DNA of 64,000 nt from Iris pallida (taxonomy: Eukaryota > Streptophyta > Magnoliopsida > Asparagales > Iridaceae). The stretch spans positions 48,524,703 through 48,588,702 of the forward strand of contig JANAVB010005597.1 of NCBI GenBank assembly GCA_029216955.1. Direction: 5' to 3'. A program made the position numbers and the translations under genes. Position 1 is the stretch's first letter. Each line of letters opens with the position of its first letter. The notes beneath the pieces were generated by a model that worked only from the letters and a program-made list of their open reading frames with translations, made no database searches and was not told the DNA's origin. Shown here in pieces: positions 9,460 through 20,592 of the stretch.

Positions 9460-10744
9460 TAGGGGTGAGCATATAACGGTTGAAAACCGAAAACCGAATC
9501 GAAGCGAACCGAAATATGACAAACGGTTCGGTTCTTCGGTTATAGGTTAGGTTTTCGGTTTGAAATTTTGAAAAATTGAAATAACGGTTCGGTTTTCGGT
9601 TCTTGATCCGAGTAACCGAACCGAACCGAAAACCGATTTAGATTTACTAGTTTATAAAACTACCCTCAATCTGTATATGCTAATAATTTTTAACCTCCAA
9701 GTGAGCGCACTCTCTTCTCCAATTCTCTATCGGTGTTTCTTTGAGCACTCTCTCTGTACCATCAATCTATATATATTAATATTTTTCACTCTATATAATA
9801 TAATAATTCATAAATACAATAATGTCACATATTTTTTTAAATGTTATTTAAATAGACTCAGTTTGCTAAAAATTTGAAGGTCCGACACTAGGGCTGCAAA
9901 TGAGCCAAGCCGTTCGCGAGCTGCTCGAAGCTCGGCTCGATAAAAGTTCGTTTGAGCTCGGTTCGTTTGGTAAACAAGCTGAGCTCAAGTTTTATTTTTG
10001 AGCTCGTTTAATAAACGAACCAAGCTCATGCTTAGAAGTACTCGGCTCGATTGAGCTTGCGATCTGGCTCGTTTATGAGCTTGCGAGCTGGCTCGTTTAG
10101 AAGCTCGTTTAGGAGCTCATTTGTTCTTTGTTGAATTCTAATTACATATATATTTGTATAACAATATGGTTGTGTATTATATATTTATGTCCTTAATAAG
10201 TGATATTAAGCAAAAAAAAAAATTATAAATAAATTGCTAATATTTCAGATACTTGAATTCAAATCTAACCATCTTGAAATCAAGCTTAATGAGCTTGAAA
10301 CAAAGTTGAGCGACAAGTTTGATTTCAAGCTTATCGAGCTTGTTTATCAAGCTTGAATCAAACTTCCTTATCAAGCCAAGCTCGAGCTCAAACCAAGCCA
10401 ATATCAAGCTCGGGCCAAGCTCAATTTAAACAAGCTCGGGCCAAGCTCAAGCTTCAAAATAAATAAAAAACTTATCAACCTCGTGCTCGAGCTCGAATAA
10501 TTCTAGTCAAGCCAAGCTCAAGCTTACAAAGGCTTGGCTCGTCTTGGCTCGTTTGCAGCCTATCCGACACATTGGCCCGTAAAATCGAACCGACCGAAAA
10601 TCGAACCGAATTCATTCGGTTCGATTTTGTTCGGTTTTTAAAAAAAAGGGTTCGGTTTTCGGTTTTGAAAAATACGGTTTATGGTTATTTTGGTTTCATA
10701 TATTCGGTTCGGTTTGAACCGAATAGAACCGTTGCTCACCCCTA
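9460..10744. mobile_element. hAT-type non-autonomous element, TAGGGGTGAGCA ends, with nested insertion
   Basis: The left end TAGGGGTGAGCA and right end TGCTCACCCCTA are inverted repeats of the hAT type. The flanking 8-mers ctcctacc and ctcctata match at 6 of 8 positions, as expected for an old hAT target duplication. Subterminal DNA is full of 'cggttcggttttcggtt' repeats on both arms. No transposase is encoded. A second hAT-type element sits at 9889-10562. Confidence 0.82.
9889..10562. mobile_element. nested hAT-type element, TAGGGCTGCAAA ends, perfect 8-bp TSD
   Basis: This 674-bp element is flanked by the perfect duplication tccgacac (9881-9888 and 10563-10570). Its ends are TAGGGCTGCAAATGAGCC and the complement of TAGGCTGCAAACGAGCC. 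The interior is made of 'gagctcg', 'aagctcg' and 'gctcgttt' subterminal repeats and encodes nothing. It inserted after the outer element. Confidence 0.9.
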
Positions 10745-10809
10745 CTCCTATATGTTTGTTTGTTACTGTTAGCGTGAGTTATGATAATATATTTTTTATG
10801 GTATGAATA

Positions 10810-13095
10810 TGTAGTGCCCCGTCCCGCAAAGTCAATCGGAGGAATCGAAACGCCGACGGCGTTCGGCCTTAGCCTTACAACGGCTTGCTCGGAGACATCG
10901 CTCAGGTGGGGTAGTTTCGGTGAACTCTCCTCATCTTTGCCTTCATATAATAAATCGTGTTTTCAACTTGCACAAGTTAGGCTTGATAATAAAAGCTACG
11001 CATCCACATAGCTAAGGGAATAATCCCGACGGGTCAAATGAGTTAGAACATGGAAAACGTCCCACGGTCGGCTTAGAGTTGGTGCACGGCGTGCTTTGAA
11101 AATGACACTCGGTCCTTCGTCCCGTGGCTTGGGAGAAGGAAAGTTGGTCTTCGGTGCAAAAGTTGAGAGTTAGCCTAAGTCATAGGCGTCGCCCGCACAA
11201 TTGCTTACTAAAGCATGCACGGTCCTGTCCCGCAAGGCTTGGCATAGCCTTTGCTCGTCCCTTGGGTTAAGTTGTAGGCTTGAGTGAGTTAGGCAAAGTT
11301 ATGCCGGTCGACCTAAGTTATTCTACGTGCTGTCCCGCTCATTCTGCGGTTGTCAAGATAAATAATCCCACGACCCAAGGCCCGTCATATGAAGTATGAC
11401 TTGGGCGATAGCGTTGCGTAGAACACGGGTCGGTTTAGAGGCACGAGCCACGGTTGGTTCAGTGGAAAGTTATCCACGGTCGGTCGATACTTAAGGAAAC
11501 ACGTTATGTCTAAGCGATGGTTAGTCGCCGAGAGAAAATATGTCGGGACTGTGGTTCAGTCGCCGAGGCAACCCTGGTTTGGGCTCTGCGAATGAAGTGT
11601 GAAAAGTGGAAAGAGTAAAACAAAGGAACTGTGATAATAATGAGACCATGCATTACGTTAAGTCTAGAAGTTAGCGTAGGCGCGTGGTCATGGACAACTT
11701 GTCGACAAGGGCGATGGTTCTTCGGATCGGAAACCTTGGGCCAGGGACCGATCCGGCCTAGGAAGAACAAAATTATAGCCGAGCTGGGTATGAAGCAACC
11801 GGTATGTCGGGGACTTGCATCGAGGATCGCAACCGGCGGTGCAAGGGTCCCGAGTACCAGGCTATGTCCACTATGGCTAGTCAATGCCAGTGACCTTTCA
11901 TATAGATGTGTCGGTACGGGCGGCAATCCGCGTGCGTGCCTTTGGATTGAGTTGAGTTAAAAAGTGTGTGAAGTTAGTGAAAACAATGTCTGGGCCTAAG
12001 ATTTGGCTACAGCGAGAAGGCGGCGTGCTTCGGCACTAGATGTGGCGTCGAGTGTTAAGTTGATGGCATAGAGTTGCATGAGTTAGGCTTGAGCTATTGC
12101 GAGTTAAGTCAAAAAGGGCCGTAGGGCAAGTTGTGGGAAGTTACTTGAGTTATTGGGCACGGCCGCGAAATACGAGGCACGGCCGCGTTGTCACGAGACA
12201 AGTTTGAGTCGATATGTTGACATTGTAAGAAAACGACAAGGTTTCGAGACTTGAGGATAAGGATGTTATCAGTACGATAGCACGGTCACACGGAAATGAA
12301 GTCTCTCGTGTAGTTGCGTCCCTGATTTTGGCCGTAAGGCAATCACGACTTGATAGGTTAACGTTGTTAGCACGAGGAGTGGTCTAGAGACAAAGTATGA
12401 GTTAACTTGACATTGCAAGCACGGGATGGTTCCGATACACAAGTTGCGCTAAGGCGCCGGTCCTAAAACTGATCCTAAGGCAAGAATAGAAAGACAATCG
12501 TAAAAGGGTTTATGTTGCACAAAGTAAATGAACGTGTTAGTTTTGTATGGGTGGGCGAGAAGCTCACTCCACCAGTACAGTGGTACTGACACCCACACAG
12601 TGTTTCATGTGCAGGCACAGGTAGAAGCTCGTGGCGCGGAGCTCGCTTGGATGCGTCGAGGCACGGAGTTCCTTGGCGAGTACAAGCGTGCGGTCGCGGG
12701 ATCTGAAGACTTATACAGGACATAATGTATGGACATCGCCTTCTGAAGCTTCCGCTGGATTCAAGTATTTGTATCGAGAGAAGAGAGAGAGCAGAGTGAC
12801 TTGTAACATGATTGAAAAGTGAGCCTGAGAGACTTGTAATTGGCCTTGCGCCCACAAATGTAATCCTGTATTCAATATCAATAAAGAGATTCTTTTGAGT
12901 TACTTGTGTTCATGTGTTTTTCTTTAAATTCCGCTGCAATGTATTCAATACTTCTGCTTGGGACTTCTGTGCGACGACCCCGTCGCCGCCGATGTAATCG
13001 GCCGTTATGGAATTGCCTTGCACGAGCGCAATCTAGGCTCGTGCGGCATCACGCCTTAGCGAGGACGATCGCTCCTACGGAAGCGGGGCATGACA
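10810..13095 (+). mobile_element. solo LTR, family 'LTR-A' (copy a), TSD gaata
   Basis: This 2286-bp LTR starts TGTAGTGCCCCGTCCCGC and ends GCGGGGCATGACA. The perfect 5-bp duplication gaata stands at 10805-10809 and 13096-13100. There is no internal domain, so it is a solo LTR left by LTR-LTR recombination. A poly(A) signal 'caataaagag' lies near 12880. It is clearly homologous to 40969-43247 throughout (for instance 'gccagggaccgatccggcc'). Family identity comes from the copy at 40969-60149, whose primer site is of the initiator-Met type. Confidence 0.9.
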
Positions 13096-13197
13096 GAATA
13101 TATTTAGTTCTTTTCATATATTTATACATCATATATGGTAGTACTTACCATATAGGAATACCATCATATATGGTATTACTTATATATGTTAGAAATA

Positions 13198-15056
13198 CTG
13201 GAAATTGCTGAGAAACCCAATTTCGGGTTGGGCTTTTATGAAATGCCCACCCGCTGGATGAGTTTTATGAAATACCCAGAATTAAGTATTTTCACGTTAA
13301 ATATTCTAAGATTCCCTTTTAGATGACACCCGCTGGAAACTGCTATTTTTATAATACCGAAACTACCCCTCCGCGCGAATTGGTCATCTATATGTATTTG
13401 AATTCAAAAAACTCAGATCTGGATTGCGATTTTCGTCTTCTTCTTCTTCACGGGAAATCTGAATTCCATTGCTCTCATCTTCAGCAGAGATCGCAAAGAT
13501 CGTTTCGTAGTTCGGTGTACTTTTCTTCAGTCGAACTCAGATCATCGCTCGTCATCATCATCACCATCATCATCATCTTCATCGTGGAGACATTTGAAGT
13601 TTTCCGACGATTAGGTCAATTGTGGAGAGAATATCTTTCTTCTTCTTTTCCATAAGGATTATCATCGTTTTGAAAGAAGAATGAAACTCTTTATTTCTGA
13701 CAAAATTTTTCTAAAAAAAAATATTCTCCGTGTTAAAACCACGGAGAATGACCATTCTCCGTGTTAAAACCACGGAGAATGACCATTCTCCGTGCTAAAA
13801 TGACGGAGAATGACTATTCTCCGTTTTAAAAACCACGGAGAATGGCATTCTCCGTGTTAAAAACTACGGAGAATGACAATTTTCTATGGGTTTTAACACG
13901 AAGAATGCCATTCTCCGTGGTAAAGTGACGGAGAATGGCCATTCTCCGTCATTTTAGTACGGAGAATAGCTATTCTCCGTGGTTTTAACACGGAGAATGG
14001 TCATTCTCCGTCTTTTTTAATACGGAGAATGACCATTCTCCTCCATGTTAACACGAGATTGGTCATTCTCCGTGTTAATATCACGGAGAATGACCATTCT
14101 CCGTGTCGAAAAAGACGAAGAATGACCATTCTCCGTTGTAAAAAATAACGGAGAATGTCCATTCTCCTGCATTTTAACACTGGAATGACCATTCTCCGTG
14201 CTAAATTATACGGAGAATGGTCATTCTCCGTTTTATTTAACACGGAGAATGGCATTCTCCGTGTTTCTAACACGGAGAATGGTCATTCTTGACCATTCTC
14301 CGTGCTAAATTACACGGAGAATGGCATTCTCCGTATAAATTAAGACTAAATTATGACGGAGAATGGTCATTCTCCGTGTAATTTAGCACGGAGAATGGTC
14401 ATTCTCCGTGTAAATTAAGACGGAGAATGTCATTCTCCGTGTTACTAACACGGAGAATGGTCATTCTCCGTATAAATTAAGACGGAGAATGCCATTCTCC
14501 GTGTTACTAACACGGAGAATGACCACCCTCATGCGAAATTAACATTTTTTGTGTTCTAACACGGAGAATGGCCATTCTCCTGCATTTTATGGTCAGCTGA
14601 AACTTTGGAGGGCCATAACTTTTGACTGGGAGGTCGAAACGAGGTCCCATTTGTCGCAAAACGAGCGTATCTTTGAGGAGGCTGAAAGTAACGATTTTAT
14701 CGTTAAACGACCTTCCAAAATTTTAGAATCGCAAAAAAATGATGTTTGGACCTCCGTTTTAGCACTTTTGCCGTTTGTCTCGGTCTTTCCGAAATTTTCC
14801 GACGAGTTTTTGAAGATTTTTGAGGAGAAAACCTAGATTCGAAAGTGAGCAGCGTATGGAAGAAGATGAAGTATCGAAACATTTTTTTAAGAGCAGTTTC
14901 GTGGGTGTTTTCAATAAATTAAAAGGAAGGGCAAAAGGGTCATTTGGAACCCGCTTTGGATAAGTTTCTCTAATTCTGGGCACGCGATGAAAGTTTTTTT
15001 AGCGGTGGATTTTACATAAAACTTTTTTAGTTTTTGGGCATTCCATAAATTCTCCC
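13198..15056. mobile_element. MULE deletion derivative (MULE-1), perfect 9-bp TSD
   Basis: The element is 1859 bp with the 9-bp duplication ttagaaata at 13189-13197 and 15057-15065. Its 22-bp ends (ctggaaattgctgag... and the complement of gggagaatttatgga...) align at equal length, and both finish in CCCA. Left and right subterminal regions match those of the 12.3-kb MULE at 21046-33389: 'cagtcgaac...tcatcatc...ggcgattaggtcaattgtgga' on the left, and 'ttttgaagatttttgaggag...agggcaaaagggtcat' on the right. The right match covers the leader of the ULP1-like gene. The middle holds only the palindromic minisatellite and no genes. Confidence 0.9.
13720..14585. repeat. palindromic minisatellite array in MULE-1
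   Basis: Tandem units of ~30-34 bp carry the core ACGGAGAATG-n-CATTCTCCGT, joined by variable AT-rich spacers such as 'gttaaaac'. Both the core and many spacers are self-complementary, so hairpins can form in two registers. Frames through the array are by-products. Confidence 0.93.
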
Positions 15057-15139
15057 TTAGAAATATATTATATTTAGTAATTACCATATAGTAATATAAT
15101 TATATATGGTTATACAAACTTATAAGACAATTTTTTTTT

Positions 15140-15421
15140 GGGCTGATTAGCGGTTAGAACCTGAATTTTATACCATTTTAGAGTTTAAGCCCTAAATGTC
15201 CAATTGAAGAATTTAGACCAATTTTTTATTTATTTTTTCTTTTTTCTATTATACTCTCCATTAATGTTTGATAATGAAAATTTTCACATATAGATCGAGG
15301 GTATAATGGAAAAAAAAAACAAAGAAATAAAAATTCTGGGTCTAAACTCTCCAATTGGACATATGTGAGGACTCAAACACTAAAATGGTATAAGATCCAG
15401 GGTCTAAACGCTAATTAGCCC
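15140..15421. mobile_element. MITE-like inverted-repeat element
   Basis: The ends GGGCTGATTAGCGGTTAGA and TCTAAACGCTAATTAGCCC are complementary. The similarity extends ~90 bp inward on both sides ('ataccattttag' against 'ctaaaatggtat', 'tccaattg' against 'caattgga'). It is 282 bp and non-coding. No clear target duplication is seen because the left flank is a T run. Confidence 0.75.
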
Positions 15422-15432
15422 CAAAATTAAAT

Positions 15433-15655
15433 TTGATTGTTTCTTAGATCACTTTCTAGTCAAGAACTTCTTTTTATTTTGATTGTTTAGATCAGTTTCT
15501 GGTCAATAACTTTCTTTTCAATTTGATTGTTTCTTAGATCAGTTTTTCGTCAAGAACTTTCTTTTCAATTTAGTTGTTTATTAAATTAGTTTCTAGCGAA
15601 AAAAAAAATTCTTAATTTCGTTGTTTCTTAGATCAGTTGTTGATCAAAAACTTCT
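15433..15655 (+). repeat. five diverged ~45-50 bp tandem repeats
   Basis: The unit 'gattgtttcttagatcagttt-tggtcaagaactttctttt' recurs five times with decay. Its position after the left copia LTR and before the gag relic suggests the untranslated leader of that element. Confidence 0.65.
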
Positions 15656-15799
15656 TAACTATATCAAAAATACCGATACGATTCGTCGAGTGTTTCCTTC
15701 GACCAGTCAATGTCTAGATGATTATGTTGTAATTTTTCAGGATGATGGAAAAGAATGCTCTTCTAAGATCAATAAAGTACAGAAGGTTGAGGCCATTGT

Positions 15800-15958
15800 C
15801 AACACCTCATATTAAGGTTCTGGATTGTTTGAAGGTACCAAGCTCATTGGTAATAATTTTTGGACATGGAAGAAGATCATGTATGTCCATCTCTGTAGTA
15901 TGCACAAGATGTGACATATGTCTAAAGTAATGAAGGCTCTGGATGAAGGTTAATATAA

Positions 15959-16010
<52 letters not shown>

Positions 16011-16290
16011 ATAATAGTAATACTTGAAAACTTGTACCTGTTCATCGGATAAAGAAAGTAGTTGGTTGTCATTGGATGTTTGCAATAAAGCCTAATATGT
16101 ATGGATCAGTGAATAGGTATAAGGCTTGTTGTAAAAGGATTGACACAAACATATGACATTGATGATGTAAGTCAGATCCATGTTCCTACTAAAGATTAGT
16201 TGGCAGATCGATGTTCTTACAAAAAGTGTTTCTAAGAAGGTTATGGCTCACTGTGGACATGGTCGATGTTTTTGCTCCAACTTGAAAGAG
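15800..16290 (+). pseudogene. heavily deleted copia gag-pol relic
   Basis: Three fragments stand in order. A gag N-terminus occurs near 15830-15890 (ggtaccaagctcattggtaat..., reading GTKLIGNNFWTWKKIMYVHL). A short RT start follows near 16095-16165 (YGSVNRYKA then KG-TQTYDID). The polyprotein end is near 16200-16290 (frame-shifted LADVLTK region). Stops and frame changes lie between them, and integrase and most of RT are deleted. A (ga)n tract (15962-16006) follows the gag piece. The relic ends in a purine tract, 'gaaagagag', directly before the right LTR. Confidence 0.65.
15962..16006 (+). repeat. (GA)n microsatellite
   Basis: About 45 bp of pure 'ga' dinucleotides lies within the copia relic. 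Confidence 0.95.
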
Positions 16291-16292
16291 AG

Positions 16293-16527
16293 TGTTAGCA
16301 TGAGTCATGGTAATATTTTTATATGGCAGGAATATATTTAATACTTTATATATAGGAATATCATCATATATGATAATACTTGTATATACTTACTATATAG
16401 AAATATCATCATATATGATAAAAATCGTATATGGTAGGAATATATTATATTTAACCATTACCATGTAAGAATACAACCATACATGGTAATGCAAAGTTAT
16501 TTATATAGCCCCCAGTGTGAGATAACA
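16293..16527 (+). repeat. right LTR of the decayed copia element
   Basis: It begins TGTTAGCATGAGTCATGG directly after a purine-rich tract and ends at 'gagataaca', giving 235 bp. It contains three 'catcatatatgataa'-type repeats and a TATA-like 'ttatttatatagccc' near the end. It pairs with the interrupted LTR at 10767-15129. Confidence 0.65.
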
Positions 16528-17468
16528 AACATTCAAGAATTATTTTACTAAAATACATATCCAGTTCCATATTTGACTGTTGCTAACCAAATGTTGGAAG
16601 TATTCTTTTTCAAAAAATAAGAATAAATAAATAAACTTGAACCAAGCTCTACTGATTGGGATTGGGATTGTGATTGATGGGCTAGCTAGGAATATTATGC
16701 GAATCATGTAATAATTAAATGGGTTAATGCAACGGCTGCTCTTTCAACTGGAAAGAAGTTAATTAGTTCAGGGAAATGTAGATATAAAACGTCAATATAG
16801 TGTGACTTAAGATTCATGGTGTACGTACGAGTACCTACTGATACCTAGATGCAGAGGTTGAGGGTGGTTCCGCCAAATCTGACGTGTCACGATCATTGCA
16901 ATCTAGATAAATGTTGGCAGCTACCAAACAGAAGATGCTGGAAGCACTCGGATTTCTACTGACATGCAATGTTACTACTTATTGGTATGACTACTACGTA
17001 CCACTACTACACAAAGTCCAGTTTGTTACTTGTAAGCAAAAGCAAGAACAAACTGGAAAATAGCCTGCCACAAGTTAAGTAAGTTATTAGCAGTTTAGAC
17101 CTGGATTGCTGAAGTACTTTTGAAAAAAGAGGAAACAGTTATGACAAAAGTTTGTTTGTCCGATTATTCCCGCCAAAAGAAATTGGAGGTGGTTAGAGCA
17201 GTTGGCTACATTTGGCAGCTTGAAAGATACACGAACAGCCATGGTGACAGAAACACAGTTGCAAAGAATTGGTTCTTGCTTGTTAAACAATGAAAAGTGA
17301 TCAAGTAAGCAGATATATATTGATGATTGAACATATAATAAAGCACTTGAACAGAAAAGTTAAATGGATTTCAAGTTTTCAGCACACGTCTCCCAAATCT
17401 TTCTGTTTACTAACAATTAAATTAACTTATAGCAAATAAAATAGTCTATTAGATTAAACTAGATATAT
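16528..17468. other. intergenic DNA
   Basis: No gene, RNA or repeat I can support is seen. Composition is AT-rich. A 67-codon minus-strand frame at 17087-17290 shows no motif. Confidence 0.5.
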
Positions 17469-18017
17469 TAGGGATGAGCTTTCTGTTTGAACCGAACCGA
17501 AAGAATGAAAAACGAAAAAAATCAAAATTCTAAAATTCAAAACCGAAATCGGATTAGCCATAATTGAAACCAAACCAAGCTTTTGTTTATTCGCTTTGTT
17601 CGATTGTACTATTTTAGTGTTTAATGGACCAAACACAAAGTCAAAATTATGATTAAATTATATTATAATTTTATAATTTTTATATACACATTTGTTATAT
17701 TTCAAAGTTGGACCCAAAGTTTAATTAGTTGTTAAATTATTAAATTTGAACTTTAAAACACTTACATATAATTGTTGTTTTTAAAAAATACACAAAATAC
17801 ATACAATTTTAATTATAAAATTAGGATACTAAATAATAACATAAGTCTTATTCAGTTTTCGATTATGACCGAAACTAAATCAAAACTGAAATCAAATAAT
17901 TATTTTAGTATTTTCAAAATCGAAATTGAATCAAATTATTTTTAAACCGAATCGAATCTCTTATGCGGTTCGGTTCTATTTTGTTCTCATTCCAAAATGG
18001 AATAATAGTCATCCCTA
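17469..18017. mobile_element. hAT-type element (TAGGGATGA ends), same superfamily as 9460 and 33546
   Basis: The ends TAGGGATGAGC and the complement of TAGGGATGACT surround AT-rich DNA with 'gaaccgaaccg' and 'cggttcggttc' subterminal repeats, as in the other two copies. The flanking 8-mers do not match (agatatat and gtacattg), so the duplication has decayed or one end is misplaced. Confidence 0.65.
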
Positions 18018-18545
18018 GTACATTGACCGACCCAGGAGTAGATTAGTCCTTCTTCTTCTTAATCCCAGAGTGTGGGGGGCATAGATTATCACGGTGATTT
18101 GGGACATCTAAGCAAGCAACAAGGTCTGGGAGGTTTTTATGTCAAAATAAAGTAGGCCAAAACTACTCCGAAACACTAAAAATAAAAGGAAATTTTTGCT
18201 TCCCGACTTCCCACGGGGGTGTTTGGTTTGCTGTATGAACAGCTCATTACTAAAATAATCCTTCAAATCTGGAATAGCTACTGCAGAGTGAACCAAATTC
18301 CCTGATACGGAAAGGTTAAAAGAAAAAAGAAATGACGATGATGTGAGTAAAGCTAAGGTCAATGCAGCAGTAGTGGGCAGTTTGGTAGGGCCTCATTAAT
18401 TAACTAAGAAAATAGTGAACAAAGCTAGCTAAACCACCCATCTGCTTATGCATAGCCCGCCAACTTCCCTTTAAATTCATATGCCACTTGTGGAAAGGAG
18501 AACGACCACAAAATAAACAAACGCAGAGCAAAAAAACAGAGAAAG
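18018..18545 (+). promoter_or_regulatory. upstream region of the 3-ketoacyl-CoA synthase gene
   Basis: This gene-free 0.5 kb sits before the start codon. A weak TATA-like 'ctttaaattcata' lies near 18470, about 75 bp upstream of ATG. No specific operator is claimed. Confidence 0.35.
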
Positions 18546-20592
18546 ATGAAGAAGCATCTGAAACTTGCGTATCAGTACCTGGTGAACCACATGTTGTCCT
18601 TCCTCCTAGCTCCCGTCGTAGTCAGCATCGCTCTGCACTTGGTCCAGCTAGGCCCCGAGGGGATCGCGGCCGGGTGGACGTCCCTCGAGTTCGACACGCT
18701 GCACGTGGTCGGCGTCGCGTCGGCGGCCGCCGTCCTGTCGGTCGTCTACTTCGTCATGAGGCCGCGCCCGGTGTACCTCGTGGACTACGCGTGCTTCAAG
18801 CTGCCCTCCTCGTGCCGCGTCCCCTTCGCGACCTTCATGGAGCACATCCGGCTCATCACCTCCGACGAGAGGAGCGTGGAGTTCCAGAGCCGGATCCTCG
18901 AGAGGTCCGGCCTGGGAGAGGAGACCTGCCTCCCCCCGGCCACGCACCTCCTCCCTCCCAGCCCCACCCTGGAGGCTTCCCGCGCCGAGGCAGAGCTCGT
19001 CGTCTTCTCGGCCATCGACGAGCTCTTGAAGAAAACGGGCCTCGACCCGGGAGACGTCGGCATCCTCGTCGTCAACTGCAGCATCTTCGCCCCTACGCCC
19101 TCCCTTTCCGCGATGATTATCAACAGGTATTGAATCCGCGATGATCGACAACAGGTAGGTATTGGACTTAAGCCTCATTTGGTACACTGTAATATAATAA
19201 TTACAATGTAATCAAATAAAGAATAATAATTTTTTTTATTTGATTATATTGTGATTACGATTATAGTAAACCAAACGAGGCCTTAAGATTAAATAGGTTT
19301 AGGATTAACTTTCTTTTTTTATTCGGATTCAGATTTAGATTCTTATATTTTGTATGAATATGGATCCGTTGTTCCTCTATAGTTGTATGATTTTTTAAAG
19401 GGATAATTTAGCAAATACCCCCATTCCAAATGTTAAAACTAGCATATACCCCCACTATTTATTTTATTTAGCAAATATCCCCACTCCTATGTAAAAGAGT
19501 GGGGGTATATCTTAAATTTTTATTATTTTATATCAAAAATGGGGGTATTTGTTAGATAAATAAAATAGTGGGGGTATATGCTAATTTCAACATTTAGAAT
19601 GGGGGCATTTGCTAAATTATCCCTTTTTTAAATCATCTATTAATAAAACTAATATTGTTGATTTGTTTCAGAACGAAAGAAATCGTGGTGACCACTTAAT
19701 TTCTCTACAAACTCCGTGCAGGTACAAACTCCGCAGCAACATCTGCAGCTTCAACCTGTCCGGCATGGGATGCAGCGCCGGGCTCATTTCTATCGACCTT
19801 GCGAAGGACCTCCTCCGGGTCCATCCCGACACGAACGCGCTCGTCGTCACCACCGAGATCATCACGCCGAACTACTACTTCGGCCGCAACCGCGCCATGC
19901 TCCTCCCGAACTGCCTCTTCCGGATGGGGTGCGCCGCCGTCTTCCTGACGAACCGCAGACGGGAGAGCCGCCGCGCCAAGTACCGGCTCCTCCACGTGGT
20001 GCGGACGCACAAGGGCGGCGAGGACTCGGCCTACCGCTGCGTCTACCAGGAGGAGGACGCCGAGGGCCACGTGGGAGTCGCCCTCTCGAAGGACCTCATG
20101 AGGATCGCCGGCCAGGCGCTCAAGTCGAACATCACGACGCTCGGGCCCCTGGTCCTCCCGGCGTCGGAGCAGCTCCTCTTCCTCTTCAGCCTCGTGGGGC
20201 GGAAGCTCGTCAACCCCGGGTGGAAGCCCTACATCCCCGACTTCAAGCAGGCGTTCGAGCACTTCTGCATCCACGCCGGGGGGAGGGCGGTGATCGACGA
20301 GCTCCAGAGGAGCCTGCAGCTCTCGGCGGAGCACGTGGAGGCGTCGAGGATGGTGCTGCACCGGTTCGGCAACACGTCGAGCAGCTCGATCTGGTACGAG
20401 CTCAGCTACATCGAGGCGAAGGGGAGGATGAAGCGAGGGGACCGGGTGTGGCAGATCGGGTTCGGCAGCGGGTTCAAGTGCAACAGCGCGGTCTGGAAGT
20501 GCCTGCGCACCGTCAAGGCGCCAGCGGACGGGGCCTGGGCTGACTGCATCGCCAGGTACCCGGTCGAGATCCCGGACGTCGTCAATCTCTGA
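18546..20592 (+). CDS. 3-ketoacyl-CoA synthase (very-long-chain fatty acid elongation, FAE1/KCS family)
   Basis: Exons 18546-19126 and 19722-20592 join across a 595-bp intron (donor ag|gtattg, acceptor cag|gtac; AG+G restores Arg194) to give 483 aa. The N-terminus (residues ~15-90) has two hydrophobic segments that anchor KCS enzymes in the ER membrane. The catalytic Cys211 lies in GMGCSAG, His378 in CIHAGG and Asn411 in RFGNTSSS. The spacing equals that of the family triad (Cys223, His391, Asn424 in Arabidopsis FAE1). The enzyme condenses malonyl-CoA with a long-chain acyl-CoA, the rate-setting step for waxes, suberin, sphingolipids and seed VLCFA. The length is slightly short for the family (about 490-530). 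The exons are very GC-rich and the intron AT-rich. Two MITEs sit in the intron, and the donor region is tandemly duplicated. No lesion is seen. Which KCS subgroup it belongs to is not resolved. Confidence 0.94.
19171..19282. mobile_element. Tourist/PIF-Harbinger-type MITE in the KCS intron, TSD TTA
   Basis: This 112-bp hairpin-like element has ends AGCCTCATTTGGT and the complement of GGCCTCGTTTGGT. It is flanked by TTA at 19168-19170 and 19283-19285. Three-base TTA/TAA duplications are typical of PIF/Harbinger MITEs. Confidence 0.75.
19400..19623. mobile_element. MITE with 9-bp TSD in the KCS intron (MULE type)
   Basis: This 224-bp element starts GGGATAATTTAGCAAATA and ends with the matching inverted repeat. 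The perfect 9-bp duplication ttttttaaa stands at 19391-19399 and 19624-19632. Runs of 'accccca'/'tgggggt' recur internally. A 9-bp duplication fits Mutator-type MITEs. The ends do not resemble the MULE at 21046. Confidence 0.82.

Larger units (their letters stand above)
10767..15129 (+). repeat. left LTR of a decayed copia element, split by two insertions
   Basis: The pieces 10767-10809, 13101-13197 and 15066-15129 together resemble the LTR at 16293-16527. They share 'tgttagc(g/a)tgagt(t/c)atg(a/g)taatat', 'catcatatatg(g/a)ta' and 'taattaccat(a)ta'. The gaps are filled by a solo LTR-A and a MULE derivative, each with its own perfect target duplication. Reassembled length is about 200 bp. Confidence 0.68.

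Noticed and set aside
13720..14585. CRISPR-like pattern of short repeats and variable spacers in the MULE arrays
   Set aside because: The host is a plant. The units are palindromic with very short AT-rich spacers, and no cas genes exist. It is a transposon minisatellite.
14549..14836. 95-aa frame at the right side of MULE-1
   Set aside because: It begins inside the satellite, has no motif, and lies in a deletion derivative.
18488..19144. 218-aa plus-strand frame overlapping KCS exon 1
   Set aside because: It is out of frame with the KCS catalytic domain and Pro/Arg-rich by GC bias. The frame from 18546 carries the conserved sequence.
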